Assembly: GCA_045638005.1 (NCBI GenBank)
Contig: JAZUAN010000042.1
Coordinates: 1 to 32,317 of the forward strand
Source of the DNA: URNF01 sp045638005
Lineage (GTDB): Bacteria; Bacillota; Clostridia; Oscillospirales; Acutalibacteraceae
Reading direction: 5' to 3'
DNA length: 32,317 nucleotides
The notes beneath the pieces were generated by a model. That model saw only the letters and a program-made list of their open reading frames with translations. It had not been told where the DNA came from and searched no databases. The translations under genes were made by a program, and so were the position numbers. Each line of letters opens with the position of its first letter. Within the stretch, counting starts at the first letter, position 1. Below, piece by piece: positions 7,217-15,379 of this stretch.

Positions 7217-7665
7217 CGCGCATTGACAGCATCGGCAACTTCTATATCAGCGGTATCACCCAGTCGGACGTTACCCAAGAGCGCCCCGATCCGCTTGTTG
7301 TACTCAACGAGGGTAACCAAAACTCTTTCACACCGCCCTCGGGTGTCGGCACCGACGGCTATCCTACCGATTTTACAAGCGGCTGGCGCATCTTCCGTGC
7401 GATGCCGACCGTGAAGGTAAGCGATACCGACCGCGAGTTCTATCTGGAATTTGATACAGTGCGCGCCGCCACCACGGAGATCTATATGAACGGCGAATTG
7501 ATTTTTGAGAGCAAAGAAACCATCAACAATCAGTCGCTTACCTGCCCCTTCACCGTCAGAGCAGGGGTGGAAAAGCTCGAACTCCGCATTTTGATGCAGG
7601 TGGAAATCTCCAGATTCGCCAAGGGTATCAAAAACTATGCGGTATCTCTGAAAGAAAAAGAATAA
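7210..7665 (+). pseudogene. Remnant: C-terminal fragment of an unrecognised protein
   Basis: The frame reads without stops from about 7162 to 7665. It begins to look like protein at about 7219 (RIDSIGNFYISGITQSD), continues through GWRIFRAMPTVKV and ends AVSLKEKE, about 150 residues. No ATG, GTG or TTG is in frame before 7402, and that ATG lies inside the conserved-looking part without a ribosome-binding site. The pattern of short beta strands (FYLEFDTV, TEIYMNGELIF, KLELRILMQVE) suggests a beta-sandwich domain. I do not recognise the family. It is most likely the tail of a larger gene whose start was lost at the junction with the GH3 remnant. Confidence 0.55.
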
Positions 7666-7670
7666 ACATT

Positions 7671-7701
7671 GACGGCATTGATGATTTTTGTCGATGCCGT
7701 C
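7671..7701 (+). terminator. Terminator-like hairpin after the plus-strand remnant
   Basis: GACGGCATTGA (7671-7681) pairs with TCGATGCCGTC (7691-7701), one G-T pair, nine-base loop, followed by TTGCATTTT. It directly precedes the eda promoter, whose -35 overlaps the tail. Confidence 0.65.
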
Positions 7702-7730
7702 TTGCATTTTGCGCGGAAATATTGTATACT
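7702..7730 (+). promoter_or_regulatory. Promoter of the KDPG aldolase gene
   Basis: TTGCAT (7702-7707), a 17-bp spacer and TATACT (7725-7730). The start is expected near 7737, giving a short leader that carries AAGGTGG (7761-7767) seven bases before the ATG. No operator palindrome is obvious. Confidence 0.8.
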
Positions 7731-7774
7731 GATAAGGAATTCAAAACTATATATTCATAAAAGGTGGTTTTTGT

Positions 7775-8737
7775 ATGCATCCCGTATTGGAACAAATCAG
7801 CAAAATCGGTCTCGTGCCAGTTATCAAACTGGACAACCCCGACCAGGCGGTCGACCTCGCTACCGCGCTTAAAAAGGGCGGTATTCCGGTTGCGGAAGTG
7901 ACCTTCCGTGCCGCAGGTGCCGATCGCGCCATCGCCGCGATCGCCAAAGCGCTCCCCGACGTTTTGGTCGGTGCGGGCACCGTGGTCACCATTGATCAGG
8001 TGAAAGCAGCCGTAAATGCCGGTGCGAAATACATCATCTCCCCCGGCTTCGATCCCGAGGTTGTCGGCTACTGCGTAGAAAATAATATTCCGATCACCCC
8101 CGGTTGCACCAATCCGTCAGAAGTCAGCATTGCGACCAAAATGGGTCTTGAGGTTGTCAAATTCTTCCCTGCTGAGGCAGCTGGCGGTCTGAAAGTGCTC
8201 AAAGCGCTTTCCGGTCCCTTCCCCAAAATGAAATTCATCCCGACCGGCGGTATTGGCCCTGATAACCTCAACAGCTATCTCGCATTTGATAAAATTATCG
8301 CTTGCGGCGGCAGCTGGATGGTCCCGGAGAAACTGCTCAAGGCTAACGATTGGGACGGCATCACCGCCCTTGCCAAAGAAGCGGTACGCACCATGCTCAA
8401 CGCTCGTGTAGTACACATCGGTATCAACAGCGCCAACGCTGAAACCGCCAAAGCGACCGCAGCTTTGTTTGAAGCAATGCTCGGCGGCAGCAGAGATACC
8501 TCCAAATTCATCTTTGCCGGCAACGACGAGATCGAAGTGATGAACATGATGGGCGAAGGCACTCTTGGACATATCGCTGTGGGTGTTACCAGCGTGGAAC
8601 GTGCGATGACTTTCTATCGTTCGCAGGGCTTCTCCTTCCGTGAAGACACCATCACCTATGACGAAAAAGGTAAAGCGAAATTTGTGTATTTCGAAGGTGA
8701 AATAGGCGGATTTGCCGTGCATCTGGTGCAAAAATAA
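7775..8737 (+). CDS. eda: KDPG/KHG aldolase fused to a glyoxalase/VOC-like domain
   Basis: The 320-aa protein begins with a complete class I 2-keto-3-deoxy-6-phosphogluconate aldolase (about 1-205). The Schiff-base lysine is K129 in VVKFFPAEAAGG, and E41 lies in VAEVTFR. VGAGTV and FIPTGGIGPDNLNSYL are the usual substrate and phosphate loops. It would split KDPG into pyruvate and glyceraldehyde-3-phosphate, the last step of Entner-Doudoroff or uronate degradation. Residues from about 213 (VVHIGINSANAETAKATAAL) to the end look like a vicinal-oxygen-chelate domain, with a second half starting LGHIAVGVTSVERAMTFYRS. Stand-alone aldolases are about 205-215 aa. The gene stands alone between terminators. 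The job of the extra domain is unknown. Confidence 0.9.
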   Translation: MHPVLEQISKIGLVPVIKLDNPDQAVDLATALKKGGIPVAEVTFRAAGADRAIAAIAKALPDVLVGAGTVVTIDQVKAAVNAGAKYIISPGFDPEVVGYCVENNIPITPGCTNPSEVSIATKMGLEVVKFFPAEAAGGLKVLKALSGPFPKMKFIPTGGIGPDNLNSYLAFDKIIACGGSWMVPEKLLKANDWDGITALAKEAVRTMLNARVVHIGINSANAETAKATAALFEAMLGGSRDTSKFIFAGNDEIEVMNMMGEGTLGHIAVGVTSVERAMTFYRSQGFSFREDTITYDEKGKAKFVYFEGEIGGFAVHLVQK

Positions 8738-8752
8738 ATTGAATATACGTGG

Positions 8753-8789
8753 CAAGCCGTTCGGAAATATCCGAAGGGCTTGTTTTTTT
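8753..8789 (+). terminator. Terminator of eda
   Basis: CAAGCC/GGCTTG (8753-8758, 8777-8782) and TTCGGA/TCCGAA (8760-8765, 8770-8775) form a stem with one mismatch and a four-base loop, followed by seven Ts. Confidence 0.92.
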
Positions 8790-8796
8790 GTGTATA

Positions 8797-8832
8797 AAAA
8801 ATCGGTTGCGACCAAAGTCGCAACCGATTTTT
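8797..8832 (-). terminator. Terminator of the sugar-transport operon
   Basis: A perfect 16-bp stem (8797-8812 with 8817-8832), loop CAAA, with a T-run on the minus-strand exit side. It lies 13 bases after the last operon gene stops at 8845, and is back-to-back with the eda terminator. Confidence 0.92.
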
Positions 8833-8844
8833 ACTAAGTATAGA

Positions 8845-9804
8845 TTATTCGCCGGTGATACCCGAACGCTCCACGCTTTCCACGAACTGTTTCTGCAACA
8901 CAAGGTACAGAACAACGGTAGGCAGAATAGAAAGCAAGGTACCTGCAAGCGATATGGACTCATTCAGACGGTTGGGTGTACTTTCCATGCCCTTATCCGC
9001 ATTGGCAGCCTCATCACCATACAGTTCGGAGAACTTCTGACTGAATTCCTGCAAGCGTTTAGGCAACGTTTTGATGTTGGGTGAGAACAGGTTAAGGTCA
9101 GAAGTCTCATTCCAATACCAAACAAAGCTAAACAGCAAGCACAACACAATAGCGCCGCTGGCAGCAGGCATAGCGATCTTACGATAGATCTTGAACTTAC
9201 CGGCACCGTCCAATTCAGCCGCCTCGTCAAAGGAGATCGGATAACTGCTGAAGAACGAGTAGAAAATCAAGATAAAGATGGTGCTGCGAATACCCTGGCC
9301 AAACGCAGCGGGCAGGAAGAACGGCAGAACCGTCTTGGTCATTTGATATGCGTCATACATAGTATAGCGCGGAATGGTCATGACCGTGGTAGGAATCAAA
9401 AATGCAGCAATGATGAGCACCAGCCAAAGCTTTTTCAGCGGGAACTCAAAACGTGCAAGACCGAACGCCGCAAGGGAGGTGGCAACCAACTGCAACAACG
9501 AGGGGATAACACTCATCATAACAGAGGTGCCAAAACTGCTGAAGAATTCCAGCGTTTCATAGGCTTGTACGAAGTTGCCCAAATACCACTTAGTGGGAAT
9601 CCAGGTAACGGCCGGATCGATCAGATCTTCCGGGGAGAACAAGCTGTTCACCAACATATACAAGATCGGATACAGATACACGAATGCCAAGCCAATCAAA
9701 ATAAAATACAGAAAGAAGGTCTTGATAAAACCGTTTTTCTCTTTGTTTCCAAGGAAGAACTGCTTGACCTTGTTGACGTCGAATTTATGTTTAGTCTTCA
9801 TCAT
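8845..9804 (-). CDS. Carbohydrate ABC transporter permease, MalG type (second pair)
   Basis: The 319-aa inner-membrane permease of the MalG/LacG class has about six membrane spans, starting with FFLYFILIGLAFVYLYPILYML. The cytoplasmic EAA loop that docks the ATPase is visible near residues 194-213 (EAAELDGAGKFKIYRKIAMP). The loop between the last two spans is longer than usual (about residues 235-275, LNLFSPNIKTLPKRLQEFS and on) and should face outside. It overlaps the upstream permease by 4 bases (ATGA), so the two are translationally coupled and surely form one heterodimeric channel. It is the last gene of the seven-gene operon. The substrate cannot be read from the sequence. Confidence 0.93.
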   Translation of the reverse strand: MMKTKHKFDVNKVKQFFLGNKEKNGFIKTFFLYFILIGLAFVYLYPILYMLVNSLFSPEDLIDPAVTWIPTKWYLGNFVQAYETLEFFSSFGTSVMMSVIPSLLQLVATSLAAFGLARFEFPLKKLWLVLIIAAFLIPTTVMTIPRYTMYDAYQMTKTVLPFFLPAAFGQGIRSTIFILIFYSFFSSYPISFDEAAELDGAGKFKIYRKIAMPAASGAIVLCLLFSFVWYWNETSDLNLFSPNIKTLPKRLQEFSQKFSELYGDEAANADKGMESTPNRLNESISLAGTLLSILPTVVLYLVLQKQFVESVERSGITGE

Positions 9805-10994
9805 GTCTTCGCCTTCCTTCCAAAGAATTTAAAGATCAACAGCAATACAAGCAACAATGCAGCGACCACTAAGAAATACATCCAAGCCATTGCCGCAGAG
9901 TAACTGTACAGATATTTCTGGTGGAATATCTGACCGGTGATCAATGTGTTCACATTGCCTCTGGAATAGTTGGCAATATCAACGATGGTGTACACGCCGC
10001 TAATCAAAATAAGCGGAGACAGATGCGGCAGGGTGATTTTCCAGAACTTCTCCCAATCACCGGCACCGTCGATAGATGCTGCTTCATACAGGTCGCTGCC
10101 GATAGACTGCAAACCTGCAAGGAAGATCAATATCTGCACGCCGCAGAACCAAAGGATCAACACCAGGTTGTTCAAAACATACTGCGTGGGGGTTGCGAGA
10201 ACATCCGGCAAACTGGACAAGAAGTCGAAAATGAACGGAGAATCCTCAGAAAAGTCCACGGTATATTGGGTGAGCAACTGGCTAATTGCGGGACCGCTCA
10301 TGATGATAACCGGCATAAAGAAGGCGCCGCGGAAAAACGCACGACCTTTAAATTTGCCGTTGAGTAACAGGGCGATGATCAGCGAGAACACCAAAATAAT
10401 GGGTGTCATGTAGCAGATCATGGTCACCTGTGCGGTAAGAGCAGTACGGAAGCTGGTGTTGGTATTGAGGGCGAAATCGTAGAAGAAAAGGCCCTTCCAA
10501 GTATATTCCGTACCGGTCGGCTGCAATCTGATCAGGTTCAAACTCAAGATAATCGCATACACGATCGGATATGCAATGAACACACAAAAGCCGAAAATCC
10601 ACGGTGTCAAGAATGCGTAGCCTTTAATCGCGTTTCTCTGCTTAATGGACATGCCGCTTTGTCTCGCCTGCGCATCAATGATAGCACGCTCGGCATTCAA
10701 CTTAGCTTCAGCAATCATCTCATCCATTTCTTTGATGGTGTTTTGCAGCTCATAACCGAGATCAATCTTTCTGCCGGGATTCTTTTCCTTGTCCACAGCA
10801 GCCTGCGCTTTGGCGATCACAGCTTTTGCTTTGGCCTCAGCCTTAGCAATATTTTTTTCGCCTTTTGCTTTTGCTTTGAGAATGGCATCCTCTTTAGCCT
10901 TCGCGGCGGCCGCCGCCTTTGCCTCTGCTTTCGCATTGGCTTTGGCGATGGCCTCGGGGTTAACAACAGCTTTTACTTCTTTTCCTTGTTTCAT
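9801..10994 (-). CDS. Carbohydrate ABC transporter permease, MalF type, with long Lys/Ala-rich N-terminal extension
   Basis: The C-terminal 270 residues are a normal MalF/LacF-type permease: first span near AFLTPWIFGFCVFIAYPIVY, EAA loop EAASIDGAGDWEKFWKITLP near 302-321. The first ~120 residues are unusual. They are almost only Ala, Lys and Glu (KANAKAEAKAAAAAKAKEDA and similar), then a heptad-like ELQNTIKEMDEMIAEAKLNA helix, predicting a long charged single helix or coiled coil in the cytoplasm. The start is sound: ATG 10994 has AAGGGG about 10 bases before it, lying over the end of the previous gene, which stops 6 bases upstream. Typical relatives are about 290-310 aa, without this extension. 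The extension might tether the ATPase or another partner; that is inference. Confidence 0.9.
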   Translation of the reverse strand: MKQGKEVKAVVNPEAIAKANAKAEAKAAAAAKAKEDAILKAKAKGEKNIAKAEAKAKAVIAKAQAAVDKEKNPGRKIDLGYELQNTIKEMDEMIAEAKLNAERAIIDAQARQSGMSIKQRNAIKGYAFLTPWIFGFCVFIAYPIVYAIILSLNLIRLQPTGTEYTWKGLFFYDFALNTNTSFRTALTAQVTMICYMTPIILVFSLIIALLLNGKFKGRAFFRGAFFMPVIIMSGPAISQLLTQYTVDFSEDSPFIFDFLSSLPDVLATPTQYVLNNLVLILWFCGVQILIFLAGLQSIGSDLYEAASIDGAGDWEKFWKITLPHLSPLILISGVYTIVDIANYSRGNVNTLITGQIFHQKYLYSYSAAMAWMYFLVVAALLLVLLLIFKFFGRKAKT

Positions 10995-11000
10995 ATAAGC

Positions 11001-13298
11001 TTAACCCCTTTCTACTGCAAAGCCAAGACCCTCGACAACCACGTCGTCTACGGTGACCTTGTCAGAATTATAGTTGACATAGATCTTTACATCATTATCA
11101 TACGTCACACGAACAACACCCTTTGCTATGACCTTATGCTCGGAAATCATAGCGCCTTCTACATTCGACAGAGCGGCGTTGGTCTTTTTATACACCGTCT
11201 CAATGGTACCCTTCCAGTCGCCAAAGTTCAGCGAGAAGAAGTCGACCTGCGGTGTTTTATTAAGCTCGCCGTTATCCGCAGCCATCACGAGGAAGGAGGG
11301 ATATGCGCCGTATTCAATGGATTTCAAGGTGCACGCCGTGGTGTAGAATCCCTGGTTTGCATACGGTGCGTAGTAGTTGATATGTCCTTTCAGCAGAATC
11401 TGCAGGAACGGTACGGAATCGCTCTCAAACATATACTGGCTGTTCATCATAGGAATATCGAAATAGTCGCTACAATTTTCCCACATGTACACATTGGGGT
11501 TGCTCATAGAAAGCTGAACATCATTTTTCAGAGCCTCTTGTGCCGTTTTAACAAACAACTTGCGAGTTGCGCTTCTGGTGAAGGAGTCCTCCTCCTCCTG
11601 CTCGTAATGGGAATACAGCTCGGAGCCGAGGCGCGGAAGATTAAGGTTAAATCCTGCCAAAGCGGTGGTAGCGTTTTGGATGTTAGAAGCAACATTCCGC
11701 GGTAAAGCCAAATAGGTCTCCGGGAACATGACCGACGGATTATCACGTAGATAATAGGTCAGCTTCTTAGAAATCGTCTGAGTTGCAAGATAAGACATTT
11801 TGCCTTGCGACTCATTCAAAGCCACAGCTTTATTCTGTAGATAGAATTTGCCGCCAGCGGCTGAGATGCTATCTCTGAGCGCTTCTAAATCAGACATGGA
11901 GCCCACCGTGCTTTGGGTGGTGAACTTACCATATTTGTTGCCATTGACGCCGCCCTTTTGCCAGCCGGTCATGACCATGGTAAGGTTGTTAATGCCCATG
12001 TCAGAAAGCTGCGTTTGCATGTCTAACGCTTCGTTGGTAGAGGTGAAAGTCTGTACACTATTGAAGATGAAGCCGGATTTCACATCCGAACCAAGCACTT
12101 CAAGGCGCAACGGAATTTGCTCCTCATACGCTTCAGCGATGGCACCCAAAGTACCGTTGTCCTCCAAAATGGAACGGTATTTCAGCGCCATACCGTTGTA
12201 AGATGCATCCTCATCAGACAGCAAATAAATGGAAATCTTGGGGGTGAAATTGTTGCGCTCCGGCTGTGGACGCGTGATAGAACTGGTCTTAGAAACCGGC
12301 TGTTGATACAACTGACGGTATTCAAAGATGGTGGTTACCCAGTTATAGGGCGTAATATCACTCGCCAGAGAAGCCTGAATGGCTGCGAAATCCTTACCGC
12401 TGTTGATAATGGTCATAGCAGCATACTGCTCTGCGCCGTGAACGATGCCGTACACCGGAACGGTGGCGTTGTAGGGTTCCACCAGATAGTCGTCCGTACG
12501 TTTTGCCTGCAGATCGTTGACCACATTGAGCAGATCAACACCGGCATCCTTACCATACAGATCAGCAATGTACAAACTGTTATGGGTGGTATGTTCATCA
12601 AAACGCATCAAGGCACCGGAACCATCCGGCACAAAAATGTAACCATCCATTTCCCCCTGCGGCGTACAACCGAAGAAGGGCAGCAGATACAATTTGGAAA
12701 GCAGATATCCAAACTCGGTATCCTCATAGATACCTTCGTCCAAAACATATGCCTCCAGATGATCGTCCATGAGCGCAATCTCAAAGGAGATAGCAATACC
12801 AAGATCCGGACAATACGCATCACAGAACATCACATCGGCATCATCGTCAAACTCATAGGTGTTCTCAAAGGATTCGTCCGACATGCTAACACGATTAGCG
12901 GCATTCTTCTCATCATAATATTCAATGGTGAGCATGGAATTCGCCATCGTGATCCAGTAATCGTTCAGTCCGTCTGCGGTATCGGCTTCCAATTCGCCCC
13001 ACACATATCCGCTATACTTATCCACCACGCGAATGGAAGCAATCTCCTCGCGGAACCACAATTCCATCGCGTCGTTTTCAATGACCTTTTCAAAGCCCTC
13101 GGTGTTCAAGCGGTCGCCGGCGATCTCGGCAGCCTCACTATACTGTGTATAGCGGCTGGTGTTGATCTCGGCGGAGGAAGTGTCAGGAAGTACAAAGGTC
13201 TTTCTCTCACGTTTGGCTTGTGCGCCAACCGAGGCGAGCAAACCGATCACCAGGACGAGGGACAATATCACAAGCAAGCTACGCTTCAATTTAAGCAT
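11001..13298 (-). CDS. DUF5696-like secreted or membrane-anchored protein
   Basis: The 765-aa protein begins with a signal peptide or anchor (LKRSLLVILSLVLVIGLLASVGAQA). The body has stretches I associate with the DUF5696 family, known from Firmicutes next to sugar ABC transporters and YIP1 proteins: YIFVPDGSGALMRFDEH, PVYGIVHGAEQYAAMTII, SSITRPQPERNNFTPKISIY, YLLSDEDASYNGMALKYR. The central region (about 400-640), with LTMVMTGWQKGGVNGNKYG, resembles a barrel-type glycosidase fold, but I cannot name catalytic residues. ATG 13298 overlaps the preceding stop by 8 bases (ATGCTTAA); GGAGG is 16 bases away, so a TTG at 13304 is also possible. It probably acts outside the membrane on the imported glycan. 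The biochemical role is unproven. Confidence 0.75.
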   Translation of the reverse strand: MLKLKRSLLVILSLVLVIGLLASVGAQAKRERKTFVLPDTSSAEINTSRYTQYSEAAEIAGDRLNTEGFEKVIENDAMELWFREEIASIRVVDKYSGYVWGELEADTADGLNDYWITMANSMLTIEYYDEKNAANRVSMSDESFENTYEFDDDADVMFCDAYCPDLGIAISFEIALMDDHLEAYVLDEGIYEDTEFGYLLSKLYLLPFFGCTPQGEMDGYIFVPDGSGALMRFDEHTTHNSLYIADLYGKDAGVDLLNVVNDLQAKRTDDYLVEPYNATVPVYGIVHGAEQYAAMTIINSGKDFAAIQASLASDITPYNWVTTIFEYRQLYQQPVSKTSSITRPQPERNNFTPKISIYLLSDEDASYNGMALKYRSILEDNGTLGAIAEAYEEQIPLRLEVLGSDVKSGFIFNSVQTFTSTNEALDMQTQLSDMGINNLTMVMTGWQKGGVNGNKYGKFTTQSTVGSMSDLEALRDSISAAGGKFYLQNKAVALNESQGKMSYLATQTISKKLTYYLRDNPSVMFPETYLALPRNVASNIQNATTALAGFNLNLPRLGSELYSHYEQEEEDSFTRSATRKLFVKTAQEALKNDVQLSMSNPNVYMWENCSDYFDIPMMNSQYMFESDSVPFLQILLKGHINYYAPYANQGFYTTACTLKSIEYGAYPSFLVMAADNGELNKTPQVDFFSLNFGDWKGTIETVYKKTNAALSNVEGAMISEHKVIAKGVVRVTYDNDVKIYVNYNSDKVTVDDVVVEGLGFAVERG

Positions 13299-15363
13299 TT
13301 TCAAAACGATATGCCACCTCCTGAATGATATCCTGGATAAAGGTAATGACCTGTACCCACAGCAAATAGATAACCGTGATTGCAATGACTGCGACCAACA
13401 TAAAGAACAAGGTCAACAGCACGTTTTTAATGGTTTCACCGAAAGAATAGTTATGTGTCTCGGTGAGACCGATAAAGATCAGTGCGCCTGCCCATACCAA
13501 TGCAATAGTCCATGCAAACTGTACGAGGAAGCCCTCGTTTTGCGTCAGCACATAGGTGGCACCCACAATGAAGGGGGTAATCACAATGTACGGAGACAAT
13601 GCATACGGTAACATGACATACAAGTTGCGCAAAGAACCTTCGCCTTCGTTGATGGAAGCCACCATGTAGTTACCGATCACAAACAGTATGCATACCACAA
13701 AGAAGATGATAGACATAAACATGATCGGCGTTTCTTCAAGACCGGCGAAGCCGAAAATGAAGCCACGGAACGCGGTGTCAGCCAAATACACAATGAAAGC
13801 TACCAGATACAGAATGGTGGCAGATGCCATCGAACCTGCCTGGCGACGTTTCAAGTAATAATAACCGTCAATAGGATGCTTGAGCATGTAACGGAAATAG
13901 AGCAGATCATGTACAAACCGTTTGCCGCGGGTCTTGGGAATTTCCTTGACCTTCACTTCTACCGGCACCGGACGACGTTTCTTGATAATGCTGGAAACGA
14001 TAACATACATGACAAACAGGAATATGACGATAAGGAAGTACGCCATATTCTCACTCAACCACTGATCGCGCAGCTCCCAGAAAGCATCGGAGTAGTATTC
14101 ACGATTTCTTGCAAAACGGAATTCCTCAAGTGCCTCCTCAAAGCGCTGCTGATGGAACAGGGTCTTACCATAACCCATGTGTGCAATACGTGCACTACCA
14201 TTCAACTTCAAAACAGCACTCCACGTTTCCTCGGAGGAATCGTAGTTACCGTTTTCCAAGTCGTGAATGGCCTGATGGGTAGCAATCGCAAAATCGGTGG
14301 GGTAAAATACCTGCACGAATTCTTTTTCACGGTCTAACACGTAAATGAAACCGTCTTCATCCGTCTCGATTGCGATAGCGTATGTAAAGATACCACTGCG
14401 CTCTTCGGTAACAGCGCGTCCGCCGAAGGAGAAGATCAATTCGCCGTTGCTGTCATACTCGTAAATAAGACCGGTGTAGGTTACCGCATAGGAGTTGCCG
14501 TAAAGACCGGCAGCAACGTCGACGAAGTTCCATTCATCGTCCATGAAATCGTTACGCGAAAGAATGTTAACGCCGGCGAGGTTGTGCAGTTTCAAGCAGT
14601 TTTCCTGCTTAGCAGCAGCAGCCTTCCACGCATATTCCATCTCGTCAGTCTGGGTGACCGTGTACACGAGGTCACGGTCGTTGATATCCAAATTGAATAT
14701 CGGACGCGGACGACGCATCAACTGATCCTGCTTCATTTCCTCGCTGAGGATCATGTCCTCGATGGTTTCCATGAAGGTCAGATATTTTCTGTTAGCAGCA
14801 AAATATCCTTGGAACTCGCCGTTTTCGTCAAACTGCATCAAGCCCTCGTAGGAGCCATCGCCACAAATGAAGATATTGCCTTCGTTGGTAACGACAACAT
14901 TTTTGGGCTTATACTCGCTCAGCTCGCTAAACAAATAACTGTCCGGTCTGCCAATCTTCTTCTTCATGTTGCCGTTTTTGTCGAAGATATACAGCGCTTC
15001 ACCGGCACCGTCAGCTACGTAAATATCACCTTTTTCAGTAACATACAAGCCGCGCGGATTTTTCAAAATATCGGTACCGAAATGCCAGCTTTCTTCAGTT
15101 TCCAGATTGTAAACCAAAACGCGGGCATTGCCGGTATCAGCGATATACATTGTCTTTCCGACAATGAACAGATCCTCAGGGGCGGAAAGACCCTGGTTTC
15201 TCATATAAATGTTACCCGGCATATAGGCGTCTTGTGTCCGTATCCATGTGTCGTTAACGGAAATGGTGTAGGTGTAAGTGGTATTCTCACTTGCAGACAC
15301 CGTAGTTGCACCGCAAACGAACAGCAGGCAAACTGCCAATAAAACCGCTAGTTTCTTGCGCAC
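13291..15363 (-). CDS. NHL-propeller / TPR / YIP1-domain membrane protein
   Basis: The 690-aa protein has four parts. First, a signal peptide (1-25). Second, a beta-propeller of NHL-like repeats (about 50-350), with APEDLFIVGKTMYIADTGNA, NPRGLYVTEKGDIYVADGAG, and a later FIYVLDREKEFVQVFYP blade. Third, a short TPR-like helical stretch (about 370-425, ARIAHMGYGKTLFHQQRFEE). Fourth, a membrane span (about 440-460), a basic cytoplasmic linker, and a YIP1-like block of about five spans (500-690). The propeller and TPR should lie outside. The start is GTG 15363 with AAGGAGG nine bases before. It sits 16 bases after a permease and overlaps the DUF5696-like gene by 8 bases, so it belongs to the transport system, perhaps as a scaffold or sensor. 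No such role is established to my knowledge. Confidence 0.85.
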   Translation of the reverse strand: MRKKLAVLLAVCLLFVCGATTVSASENTTYTYTISVNDTWIRTQDAYMPGNIYMRNQGLSAPEDLFIVGKTMYIADTGNARVLVYNLETEESWHFGTDILKNPRGLYVTEKGDIYVADGAGEALYIFDKNGNMKKKIGRPDSYLFSELSEYKPKNVVVTNEGNIFICGDGSYEGLMQFDENGEFQGYFAANRKYLTFMETIEDMILSEEMKQDQLMRRPRPIFNLDINDRDLVYTVTQTDEMEYAWKAAAAKQENCLKLHNLAGVNILSRNDFMDDEWNFVDVAAGLYGNSYAVTYTGLIYEYDSNGELIFSFGGRAVTEERSGIFTYAIAIETDEDGFIYVLDREKEFVQVFYPTDFAIATHQAIHDLENGNYDSSEETWSAVLKLNGSARIAHMGYGKTLFHQQRFEEALEEFRFARNREYYSDAFWELRDQWLSENMAYFLIVIFLFVMYVIVSSIIKKRRPVPVEVKVKEIPKTRGKRFVHDLLYFRYMLKHPIDGYYYLKRRQAGSMASATILYLVAFIVYLADTAFRGFIFGFAGLEETPIMFMSIIFFVVCILFVIGNYMVASINEGEGSLRNLYVMLPYALSPYIVITPFIVGATYVLTQNEGFLVQFAWTIALVWAGALIFIGLTETHNYSFGETIKNVLLTLFFMLVAVIAITVIYLLWVQVITFIQDIIQEVAYRFENA

Positions 15364-15379
15364 GTCACAAAACCTCCTT

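Noticed and set aside
7009..7707. 232-aa minus-strand open frame across the two remnants
   Set aside because: It is out of frame with both recognisable fragments and shows no family pattern.
10659..13328. Long plus-strand open frames opposite the permease and DUF5696-like genes
   Set aside because: No start signals or family motifs; the minus-strand genes fit an overlapping operon.
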